Part shown: positions 1 to 8,127 of the stretch, piece by piece
Layout: every line of letters begins with the position of its first letter
Position numbering within the stretch: position 1 is the first letter of the stretch
Assembly (NCBI RefSeq): GCF_029784155.1
Contig: NC_073692.1
Coordinates: forward strand, 433,915,228 to 433,979,227
DNA: 64,000 bases
Direction: 5' to 3'
Origin: Uranotaenia lowii
Lineage: Eukaryota > Arthropoda > Insecta > Diptera > Culicidae
The notes under the pieces: model-generated
The model's database searches: none
The model's input: only the letters and a program-made list of their open reading frames with translations
What the model was told of the DNA's origin: nothing
Position numbers and translations under genes: made by a program

Positions 1-1
1 G

Positions 2-1456
2 AGCCTATCATCGAGTGAGCAAAATTATGCTCAGGTAGAAAAGGAGTTTTTGGCGATTCTTTTTGCATGCGAAAAGTTCCATCATTACATATACGGGCGA
101 GAAGTGAGGATACAAACAGACCATAAACCTCTGGTGGCTTTAATGCAAAAGCCTATCTCGAAGATTCATGCTTCTAGGCTGCAGAGAATTAAGATGAAAC
201 TATCCAGGTACAATTTACATCTAGAATATGTTCCAGGTAAATTTATGCATATGGCTGACTTTCTTTCCAGAGCATACCTCATATCTGAAGAACATGCATC
301 TAGTTTAGATGACGTTGTTCACACCATTAACGTCTCTGAACGCAAACTTGCAGAATTCCAGCAAGCTACACAAAACGATCACACTCTTGCGTATTTGGTG
401 CAACTTTACCGGGAGGGATGGCCTAAGGATAAATCTAAGTTGCCTGAGGAGTTCCGTTATTATTGGAAGCTGAAAGATAACCTTTATGAAGACAACGGTT
501 TGTTATTCTTCGAAGATCGTATTTTTGTACCTAAAGCTCTACAATCTGAGATGTTGGACCTGCTTCATGAAAACCATGGCGGAATAGTCAAGACGAAAAA
601 ACGAGCAGCAAGCATATTTTTCTGGCCCGGACTTCATCAGGATATTGAAGATAAAATCACGAGATGCTCGGTATGTCAAAGGTTTCAAAAGTCAAATGTG
701 AAGGAACCTCTTATTCCTCATCCTATTCCGGAAAGATGCTTTGAACGTGTTGGCTGTGATTTTTTCGAATTTGGAGGAAAAAATTTTCTATTACTGGCAG
801 ATTACTTTTCGAAATGGATTCATGTCACCGAAACTAAAGGCAAATCAGCGAAAGAGGTCTGTGAAACATTTAGACGAGCCTTCGCTATTTTCGGAATACC
901 CCGTAAAATTGTCTGTGATAATGTTCCCTTCAACTCCGCAGCTGTAAGAGAGTTTTGCAAGAAATGGAATACGGAAATCGTTAATAGCAGCCCAAACTAC
1001 CCTCAATCGAATGGGTTTAGCGAAAGGTGTGTTCAAACGATCAAAACGATGATGAGAAAATGCGAAGACGCTGGGGTAGATTTCTATTACACATTGTTGG
1101 TGTACAATAATACTCCTGCTGCAAATCTTGATGTGTCGCCAGCGGAAATTGCGATGGGAAGGAAGCTTCGAACAAAAGTACCGGTTGCAGAAACCACCTT
1201 GAAAGGAGTAAAAGACGAAAGTATCAGGCCAAAGTTGGAGAAGTATCAGCAGATCTACAAGCAACATTACGACAAAACTGCACGTGAAAAGGAGGATTTC
1301 CAAGATGGTGAGGAGGTGCTGACTCAAGATCCAACTTCGAAGAAATGGGTACGTGGACAAATTTTAAGGAAACTAGTCGAACCAAGATCATATGTTGTGA
1401 GAACCAAGACATCCAATTTAAGGCGAAACTCGAAATTTATTAGACATTGTAAATGA
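2..1456 (+). CDS. Ty3/Gypsy pol, C-terminal part (RNase H + integrase), truncated by window edge
   Basis: The frame is open from base 2 and carries the end of a Ty3/Gypsy polyprotein. The first ~100 codons are RNase H, with the SSEQNYAQVEKEF and TDHKPL motifs and an ADFLSR end. A zinc-binding HHCC region follows (H-E-N-H around 568, CSVC around 667). The integrase core has Asp at 758-760, Asp at 917-919 and Glu at 1022-1024. These enzymes degrade the RNA template and insert the cDNA. The second Asp and the Glu are separated by 34 residues rather than the usual 35, because the segment after DN is one residue short (DNVPFNS). No env-like ORF follows; the stop lies 15 bp before the LTR. Protease and RT would lie left of the window. 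The reading frame is otherwise intact. Confidence 0.93.
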   Translation, partial: SLSSSEQNYAQVEKEFLAILFACEKFHHYIYGREVRIQTDHKPLVALMQKPISKIHASRLQRIKMKLSRYNLHLEYVPGKFMHMADFLSRAYLISEEHASSLDDVVHTINVSERKLAEFQQATQNDHTLAYLVQLYREGWPKDKSKLPEEFRYYWKLKDNLYEDNGLLFFEDRIFVPKALQSEMLDLLHENHGGIVKTKKRAASIFFWPGLHQDIEDKITRCSVCQRFQKSNVKEPLIPHPIPERCFERVGCDFFEFGGKNFLLLADYFSKWIHVTETKGKSAKEVCETFRRAFAIFGIPRKIVCDNVPFNSAAVREFCKKWNTEIVNSSPNYPQSNGFSERCVQTIKTMMRKCEDAGVDFYYTLLVYNNTPAANLDVSPAEIAMGRKLRTKVPVAETTLKGVKDESIRPKLEKYQQIYKQHYDKTAREKEDFQDGEEVLTQDPTSKKWVRGQILRKLVEPRSYVVRTKTSNLRRNSKFIRHCK

Positions 1457-1459
1457 GTT

Positions 1460-1471
1460 AAAAGGGGAAGA
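1460..1471 (+). other. Polypurine tract of the Ty3/Gypsy element
   Basis: A 12-base all-purine run (AAAAGGGGAAGA) sits directly before the TG that starts the LTR. This is where the plus-strand primer lies in LTR elements. Confidence 0.75.
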
Positions 1472-1641
1472 TGTTAGAGATATTAGGCATTCACTGTACG
1501 TTATCCATTCATCTAATTGTAACGCTTATGCTTTGATTTGAATGTATTCCTAAGCCAATAAACTAGTTCTTATCGTGAAGCCAATACGATAGCACGTCAT
1601 TGTTCTTGGTCCGAAACTCCAATAAACTCCAATACTTAACA
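1472..1641 (+). repeat. 3' LTR of the Ty3/Gypsy element (170 bp)
   Basis: The segment starts TGTTA and ends TAACA, the short inverted ends expected of an LTR. It is placed right after the polypurine tract and the pol stop. It contains AATAAA at about 1557 and 1621 as possible polyadenylation signals. At 170 bp it is short for this superfamily. The 5' LTR is outside the window, so the right boundary rests on the inverted ends alone. Confidence 0.75.
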
Positions 1642-1814
1642 ATTTCCGTCTTGGGTTGGTGGTGGCTTCCTGTAGCGTGGTTTCGTTAGCTACCTCAGGT
1701 ATTGTCTTCCTGGCCAGCCTTCTTCCCGGTGTTATCGGACCGGTCGGACGAGAGGTTGTTCTAATGAATAGACGAAAAGAGCATTAGATAGAGTAAAGAC
1801 AGAGGGGAAGAGGA

Positions 1815-4800
1815 CTAAACGACCAAGTCAGACATTTTAAGATATTTGTATATAGGATACAAATATTCAAGATCTAAGTTTGCCAAGATGTCTCGAATTG
1901 GAACACCAGGTGGTTTACGTCGGGCCCTAAGGGTATCCAGTAGCCAAGCCCTCGATCGATCAAACCGTTCACACGTCCACACAACATGATCAATGTCGTG
2001 GTAGCCATCCCCACAAACACAAACATTGCTTGTAACTAGTTGTATACGAAACAAATGCGCGTCAAGCCGGCAGTGATTTGACATGAGCCGAGAAACCACG
2101 CGAATGAAATCGCGACTCATGTTAAAATGCTTGAACCATGCCTTCGTCGGAACCTTAGGGATAATCGTATGGAGCCAACGTCCCTTTGTGCCATTATCCC
2201 AGCTAGACTGCCAAGCGTTAATCGCTAAAGTGCGAGGTATTGAAAAGTATTCATTGTAAGTTATTATCCTCTCAAAGATTTCACCTTGTAACGCGCCCAC
2301 CTTAGCCAATGAGTCCGCATTCTCATTGCCTTGAATAAGACAATGAGACGGGATCCAAGTTAAGGTAATCCTATACGAATTTTCGATCAGAGCGCTCAAT
2401 ATCCCTGAAATTTCCAGCAAAAAATGGGAAGAGCGCTTCATCAGTTTCATCGATCGAATTGCCTCAACGGAGCTGAGACTATCCGAATAGATGAAATAGT
2501 GGTCTGCGGGCAGTGTGCGAATGTGTTCCAAGGTGCAGTAAATAGCGGCTAGCTCAGCAGTGTAAACGGAGCATGGCTCTCGAAGCTTGAACGAAGCTTC
2601 AAAGCCCTCATTATACACTGCGAAGCCAGTCGCGTTGTCGATTCTAGAACCATCAGTAAAGAACATTTTTAAAGGATCAATTTCACGTACTTTTGAAGCA
2701 AAGATTGAAGGAATAATGTTGGGTCGGACGTGATCTGGTATTCCACGGATGTCAGCGGTCATGGACAGATCGAATCTTATCAAGGAACTGCTAATAGGGT
2801 AAAAGTGACTCGTGTCCGAATTTAATAAAGAAGGATTTATTTCTAATTGACTAAAAGTTTTATAATCATTTACATATTTTACTTGCGGATTAATATTCAT
2901 AAGCCTTTCCAAATTTTCTATCACCAAAGGATTCATAGTTACACTTCGAATTAGGAAACGTAGCGATAGATCGAAGAACCGATTTTTCAACGGCATTACT
3001 CCCGCCAGTACTTCGAGACCCATCGTATGTGTCGATTGCATACAACCCATGGCAATACGCAAACAACGATACTGTATTCGTTCTAGTTTAATCAAGTGGG
3101 TATCCGCGGCTGACCCAAAGCAAAAGCTTCCGTATTCTATGACCGACAGTATCGTTGTTTGGTATAACCTGATGAGGTCCTGTGGATGAGCACCCCACCA
3201 GGTTCCAGTAATCGTTCGAAGAAAATTGATTCTCTTTTGGCATTTTTGTGTCAAGTACCTAATATGTTTTCCCCAGAGGCATTTAGAGTCGAACCAGACA
3301 CCCAAATATTTAAAGCTAAGAGATTGAGTTAGAGTTCTACCCATCATAAGGAGCTCTATTTGAGGAGGGGAATGCTTCCTTGAAAAAACTACTAACTCGG
3401 TTTTACTAGGCGAAAACTCGATGCCTAGATTCCTGGCCCAATGTGATAAATTATTTAGAGTTTCTTGTAACGGAGGTTTAATTTGAGTGCCTTTTTTACC
3501 TGTGATATGAACAACACTGTCATCCGCAAGCTGTCTTAGCGTGCAATTCTGTGCCATACAAGCATCGATTTCTCGGACATAAAAGTTGTATAGCAGGGGG
3601 CTTAAACATGAGCCTTGGGGTAGACCCATGTAACTAATTCGTTCAACTTTGGTTTCTCCATGACTAAAATGCATGATTTTTTCAGACAACAGGTTATATA
3701 AAAAATTATTCAATATTGGTGAAAGCCCGCAAGAGTTAAGATTACTAGATAGTACTTCTATGGACACCGAATCGAATGCCCCTTTGATGTCCAGAAATAC
3801 TGCCCCCATCTGCTCTTTTTGGGCAAACGCCAATTGAATGTCTGATGAAAGTAATGCTAGACAGTCGTTCGTACCCTTGCCTCTACGGAATCCAAATTGT
3901 GTACTTGACAACAGATTGTTCGATTCAACCCATTTATCCAGCCGAAAGAGAATCATTTTTTCGAGCAATTTCCGGAGACACGAGAGCATTGCAATCGGCC
4001 TATACGAGTTGTAATCAGAAACTGGTTTTCCCGGTTTTTGGATGGCGATGACTTTCACTTGTCTCCAGTCATGCGGAACAATGTTCATCTCTAAACATTT
4101 ATTGAATAAATTCAACAAGCGTTTCTTAGCGGTATCTGGCAGATTCTTCAACAAGTTGAATTTTATTCTGTCCAGTCCGGGAGCAGAATTGTTACAAGAC
4201 CAGAGCGCAAGTGAAAGTTCGACCATCGAGAATTGATCCTCCGTTTCGGAACTATTCTCTGTATCCCGATAGTTTTTCTGAGCTGGTACTGCGTCCGGAC
4301 AGACCTTTTTCGCGAATTGTGTGAGCCAACGACTCGAGCTTTCCTCACTTTCGTTCGTAGGTGTGTGATTTCGCATGTTTCGAGCTGTTTTCCAAAGCGT
4401 GTGCAGAGACGTTTCTCGAGATAACCCATCCACGAATCGCCGCCAGTACCCACGTTTCTTGCCCCTGATCAAGTTCTTGAACTTGCGTTCCAAGGCCAAG
4501 TAACGTTGGAACTTCTCTGGCAATCCGGTTCTGCGAAACTCAACAAACGCCTTGCACTTTTCTCCTCGCGCACGTGAGCAGTCTCCATCCCACCACGGAG
4601 TGGGAGGCCGTTTTTGTATCGTCGAATTGTCACTCCGTCTGATCTGTGCCCCGATTGCACATTCCACAATTGTCCCGGAAATAAAACTGTACTCTGCCTC
4701 CGGAGGCAGTTCGTCTGTTGAGTCGATGGCTTCAATGACATCCGATGCATACTTTTTCCAATCTATATTCCTTGTGAGGTCATAAGGAATATTGATTTCT

Positions 4801-5501
4801 TCGGGTGGACTACGACCACTGATGATAGAAATATTGATAGGCAAATGATCGCTTCCCTGAGGGTCTTGGATTACCTTCCACGTACAATCCAAACTCAGAG
4901 AGGAAGAAGCTAAAGAAAGGTCTAAAATACTATGCTGTGATTGGGATCCATTAATTCGAGTCACTTCCCCATTGTTTAAGACAGTCATGTTGAAGTCGTC
5001 GCACAGCTCATAAATAATGTTAGCACGTTCATCATCACGTGAGCTACCCCAGCCCACGCCATGGGAGTTAAAATCTCCCAGAATTAGCCGGGGTTCTGGG
5101 AGAAGTGAAATAATATTCGCCAATTGGTTCCCGCTCACGCTTGAATTTGGCGGAATATATACCGAGGCTAGGCAAAGGTCTTGGCCTTTAATTCTAGCTT
5201 GGCAACTAACGACTTCAATACCTGGAGATGGTTGTAGTGGAATACGATAGAAAGAGTGGCATTTCTTGATCCCCAAAAGAACGCCACCCCCTCTTTGCCC
5301 ATCTCGATCCAGGCGAATAATATTGTGGCTATGGAAGTTGAAATCAGTGTTTGGAGAGAGCCAAGTTTCGCATAAGGCGAACACATCACAATTCAAATTG
5401 TGTACCAATACCTTAAAGGAGTCTAATTTTGGTAAAATACTTCTGCAGTTCCATTGTAATACAGAAACAATTTCTCTTACCTCAGTGGACGAGTTATTCA
5501 T
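1815..5501 (-). CDS. LINE ORF2: APE endonuclease, reverse transcriptase, RNase H
   Basis: About 1228 residues. The endonuclease (about 10-225) shows WNC near 18, CETW near 45, GDFNSHG near 143 and GSDH near 217, the catalytic residues of the APE family that nicks the target. The RT (about 430-740) has FGFRRG, an A motif FLDIKGAFD, GLPQGSCLSP, a catalytic LADD near 660 (usually F/YADD) and KYLGVWFD. RNase H (about 948-1068) has its acidic residues in FTDGS, TAEL and SDS and the late IPSH...NADSLA motif. A Cys-His cluster (CVCG...H...C) is near the C-terminus. The start is the ATG at 5501, because the upstream TTG has no better context and this ATG overlaps the ORF1 stop. Translation is probably by reinitiation after ORF1. 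No frameshift or internal stop is seen. Confidence 0.95.
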   Translation of the reverse strand: MNNSSTEVREIVSVLQWNCRSILPKLDSFKVLVHNLNCDVFALCETWLSPNTDFNFHSHNIIRLDRDGQRGGGVLLGIKKCHSFYRIPLQPSPGIEVVSCQARIKGQDLCLASVYIPPNSSVSGNQLANIISLLPEPRLILGDFNSHGVGWGSSRDDERANIIYELCDDFNMTVLNNGEVTRINGSQSQHSILDLSLASSSLSLDCTWKVIQDPQGSDHLPINISIISGRSPPEEINIPYDLTRNIDWKKYASDVIEAIDSTDELPPEAEYSFISGTIVECAIGAQIRRSDNSTIQKRPPTPWWDGDCSRARGEKCKAFVEFRRTGLPEKFQRYLALERKFKNLIRGKKRGYWRRFVDGLSRETSLHTLWKTARNMRNHTPTNESEESSSRWLTQFAKKVCPDAVPAQKNYRDTENSSETEDQFSMVELSLALWSCNNSAPGLDRIKFNLLKNLPDTAKKRLLNLFNKCLEMNIVPHDWRQVKVIAIQKPGKPVSDYNSYRPIAMLSCLRKLLEKMILFRLDKWVESNNLLSSTQFGFRRGKGTNDCLALLSSDIQLAFAQKEQMGAVFLDIKGAFDSVSIEVLSSNLNSCGLSPILNNFLYNLLSEKIMHFSHGETKVERISYMGLPQGSCLSPLLYNFYVREIDACMAQNCTLRQLADDSVVHITGKKGTQIKPPLQETLNNLSHWARNLGIEFSPSKTELVVFSRKHSPPQIELLMMGRTLTQSLSFKYLGVWFDSKCLWGKHIRYLTQKCQKRINFLRTITGTWWGAHPQDLIRLYQTTILSVIEYGSFCFGSAADTHLIKLERIQYRCLRIAMGCMQSTHTMGLEVLAGVMPLKNRFFDLSLRFLIRSVTMNPLVIENLERLMNINPQVKYVNDYKTFSQLEINPSLLNSDTSHFYPISSSLIRFDLSMTADIRGIPDHVRPNIIPSIFASKVREIDPLKMFFTDGSRIDNATGFAVYNEGFEASFKLREPCSVYTAELAAIYCTLEHIRTLPADHYFIYSDSLSSVEAIRSMKLMKRSSHFLLEISGILSALIENSYRITLTWIPSHCLIQGNENADSLAKVGALQGEIFERIITYNEYFSIPRTLAINAWQSSWDNGTKGRWLHTIIPKVPTKAWFKHFNMSRDFIRVVSRLMSNHCRLDAHLFRIQLVTSNVCVCGDGYHDIDHVVWTCERFDRSRAWLLDTLRARRKPPGVPIRDILANLDLEYLYPIYKYLKMSDLVV
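5494..5501 (-). promoter_or_regulatory. ORF1 stop / ORF2 start overlap (ATGAATAA)
   Basis: On the minus strand the ORF2 ATG (5501-5499) precedes the in-frame ORF1 TAA (5496-5494) by two bases. Stop-start overlaps of this kind support termination-reinitiation in other insect LINEs; that role here is inferred. Confidence 0.7.
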
Positions 5502-7125
5502 CAAAAGAAATTGCTTCTGCGATGAGGGTCATAGTGCAAGCTTTCTTTTTCAAGACTTCTCTCAAAAGAGGTACAAACATATTAATCATAGTCCTCCAAC
5601 CTGCTGGTACACTGAAAAAGTCCAAGATGAACGAAACAATTTCCGAAAATTTCATCTTACCATCAGACGAAAAACTGGGCAAACTGTTCGACGATGGATC
5701 AGATGCAGTTTCACTGAGAATTGTTGCATTCCTGTTTGCTACTGATGGTCTTGAATTCTGAAGGGAAGTCTGGGGTTTTGACTTACCAGAAAGTGGAGGG
5801 AAGTCCTTCGGGGACGGATTAAAACCCGGAGGTCTCTGAATAGGAGGGGTAGAATAACTATTTCCACTTTGAGGATTTTTTGTTTTATTAACTTTGCTGG
5901 CAGCTGATCGGGGTTGTGTGTTGGTTGTGCGTTTCCTTTTTGGAGCCTGTGAAACATTTTTTTTAACAAATGGCCCAGCTGATGTTCCTTCACATGGATC
6001 CTCCCCTTCGGATTCATACTCACTTAGAAGGCCAAACTGGTTCTCTGAGACGATTGGCAAAGACTTCATCAGCATGTCTCTATATGATTTTTTAGAGCGA
6101 GTTTTCAAAGAAGTCTTGATTTTTTCCCGGCGCGATATGTACTTTGGGCACGCTGAGAGAGCATGAGATTCCTCGCCTGTGCAATACAAACACTTGCTTA
6201 CTGCTTGTATTTCACACGAAGCTTCCGCATGCTTCTCCCCGCACTTAGAGCAGCGTGCCTGATTGCAGCAGTAGGCGGCCGTATGATCCAACTGCTTGCA
6301 ATTCTGGCAGAACATGACCGAAGGCACATAAAGTCTCACAGGTAGACGAACCTTCCCGATCGCAACGTAATCAGGAAGTGCAGTGCCGGAAAAGGTAACC
6401 CGAAAAGAGTTCGACAGGGAAAACTTTCGTTTTTCCCCCTCGCCAGATGCTGATTGTAATTGTCGCGCGTCCAACACCTTGACCATTGGAAGAGCAGGAT
6501 CCTTGAATCGGCCAACCCCTGATTCCATTAGGTCATCGACGGTCAAACCCTCTTCGGTTACCACTCCGTCGATTTCCACGTCACGAGCGGGAACGTAAAC
6601 ACGGTATTCGATCGTAAACTTCGGGTCACAAGCAATGGCATTTGCTTCCTTCAGGCTACCAACAACAATGCGCATCTTGTGCGGTCTCATCGGCTGGTAG
6701 CTGATTACGGAAGGGTAAGATCTGTCGAGGTCTCTGGCGATTGAAATCACATTAGGTGATTTCCCATTCGTTTTGGACCGGATGTAAACCACCCAAGGTC
6801 CCGTCGATTCAGGTTGGTAAACCCGACGGCGAGGAGGAGGTTTAGGCTCATCTTCATGATCTGCAGGGGGGCAGTTAATTTGAGGTGAGATTGATGATGC
6901 AGGGATTACATTCGTAACGGAGGGGCGGGGGCTACCAAACGTGAAAGGTATCGGGGAAATGGATAGGGTGTATGGTTGAGCAGGAGTGGAGTCGGTATTT
7001 TCCATGTCCGACATGCACATAACGTGGTCTTCATTTTCAGGGACAATTTCTTCGGAAAGTATTTCCTCAGAAACGAGATCCTCTCGAAATGGAGGATCCT
7101 TACCTGCCTCGCCGTCGTCATCCAT
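5494..7125 (-). CDS. LINE ORF1: Gag-like RNA-binding protein with three CCHC knuckles
   Basis: A 543-residue protein with an acidic, Ser/Pro-rich N-terminal ~120 residues and a middle domain of the RRM-like type common in these ORF1 proteins (not verified by structure). Three zinc knuckles follow: C-x2-C-x4-H-x4-C (CQNCKQLDHTAAYC), C-x2-C-x3-H-x4-C and C-x2-C-x5-H-x4-C. The C-terminal ~150 residues are basic and low in complexity (Lys, Ser, Pro, Asn). The role known for the family is binding the element RNA and forming the ribonucleoprotein. It starts at the first ATG, 7125, and ends 5494 with a TAA that overlaps the ORF2 start. It is intact. Confidence 0.9.
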   Translation of the reverse strand: MDDDGEAGKDPPFREDLVSEEILSEEIVPENEDHVMCMSDMENTDSTPAQPYTLSISPIPFTFGSPRPSVTNVIPASSISPQINCPPADHEDEPKPPPRRRVYQPESTGPWVVYIRSKTNGKSPNVISIARDLDRSYPSVISYQPMRPHKMRIVVGSLKEANAIACDPKFTIEYRVYVPARDVEIDGVVTEEGLTVDDLMESGVGRFKDPALPMVKVLDARQLQSASGEGEKRKFSLSNSFRVTFSGTALPDYVAIGKVRLPVRLYVPSVMFCQNCKQLDHTAAYCCNQARCSKCGEKHAEASCEIQAVSKCLYCTGEESHALSACPKYISRREKIKTSLKTRSKKSYRDMLMKSLPIVSENQFGLLSEYESEGEDPCEGTSAGPFVKKNVSQAPKRKRTTNTQPRSAASKVNKTKNPQSGNSYSTPPIQRPPGFNPSPKDFPPLSGKSKPQTSLQNSRPSVANRNATILSETASDPSSNSLPSFSSDGKMKFSEIVSFILDFFSVPAGWRTMINMFVPLLREVLKKKACTMTLIAEAISFDE

Positions 7126-7179
7126 TAGTCGGCAACGTTCCGAGCTAATGGGTGTAAGCAGAGAGCAAAACCAAAATTA

Positions 7180-7345
7180 ACTAATAATAATAAAAAAAAA
7201 ATAAAAATAAAAAAAAAATAAAAAATAATATAACTAATACTTATTACTATTGAACAATAAAGAGGAGGAAAATAAATATAAAACCAAAAAGAAAAGAAAA
7301 ACCAAAAAAAAAATTTTTTTTTTTTGGAAAAAAAACCAATTATGA
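7180..7345. repeat. A/T homopolymer-rich low-complexity tract
   Basis: Runs of A with interspersed T (AATAATAATAAAAAAAAAAT type) are followed by an A-run and T-run junction near 7311-7325. It lies upstream of LINE ORF1 and could be an old tail of another element or part of the 5' UTR. Confidence 0.6.
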
Positions 7346-8114
7346 TTTGTGAACCACTCTAATCAAACCTGGTGTCGAACCAACAACGTGGTTCTTTGTT
7401 TGCTGGCAGAATGTCGTCGCAGCCGTACAGCACCAGGGTCTATTGTCTTGAGTCAGTGGAACGATATCGATTGTGATAACTTTCGATGCAGCAACACACG
7501 ATAATGAATATTGCACTAGCGTTTTATTTCGCTATCCGACAACGGCACATCGGATAGTAACCTTTTGCGGTATACAAACCCGAATATGAAGAGCAAATAG
7601 ACTTTTTTTTTTCACACCACTATTTTGTCAAAACACTAGCGAAAGAATACTCGACCGTCTTCGGCGAGTGATGCGAAACGAATGTGGATGTTTCAACAGA
7701 ACAAAATTTCTTAACGAATTGAAAATAATTTTCTTAAAAAAATCAATCACAGCACACTGAGTAACTCTAGAAAATTCCAAATTGGTGGAATACTGAACAG
7801 AATTGACAAGTTGACAAGATAAAGCATGTGAAATGTCTTCAATTTCCTCGTTTGGTAGTCGCACTTAGCCAAGAAATCAAGATTTCCCATGAAAATGATT
7901 AAAAAAATATTAATAAGGACTACGTGTCACTGATAAGTTATAATTGGTGATTTTATTAGACGAAATGCAAGTAATGCTCATTTTAGGAGGACAAAGTTGG
8001 CCTTGATCGAGTGCGGCCGTGTTCTGCTTCGTGATTTTTCCAAATTTATTTCTCCTTCATGTTTAATGGACAAGTTTCAATAATTTTGACAGTGTGGTAA
8101 ATTCTTCTATATCG
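7346..8114. other. No gene seen; LINE 5' flank or UTR
   Basis: The left part (to about 7610) is moderately GC-rich and probably belongs to the LINE 5' UTR. From about 7610 the sequence becomes AT-rich and unassigned. A polypyrimidine run (TTTTTTTTTTC) is at about 7602-7612. No ORF with recognisable content. Confidence 0.5.
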
Positions 8115-8127
8115 GTCGATTCTTCAA
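8115..8127 (+). repeat. Target-site duplication, left copy
   Basis: GTCGATTCTTCAA occurs here and again, identical, at 10361-10373, bracketing the RTE element exactly. Confidence 0.9.

Larger units (their letters stand above)
1642..7610 (-). mobile_element. I-clade non-LTR retrotransposon (LINE), both ORFs open
   Basis: Reading on the minus strand, a 5' UTR is followed by a zinc-knuckle ORF1, an 8-nt overlap, and an ORF2 with APE endonuclease, reverse transcriptase and RNase H. RNase H in ORF2 together with CCHC fingers in ORF1 is the I-group arrangement. A ~170-nt 3' UTR reaches down to the end of the Gypsy LTR at 1641, with no poly(A) visible. The 5' end is not resolved: it lies somewhere beyond 7126, and an A/T homopolymer-rich stretch (7180-7345) falls inside the presumed 5' UTR or marks its edge. 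No target-site duplication was found. Both frames are free of stops, so this copy may be recent. Confidence 0.85.

Noticed and set aside
845..1360. 171-codon minus-strand frame opposite the Gypsy integrase
   Set aside because: Antisense shadow of the integrase coding region.
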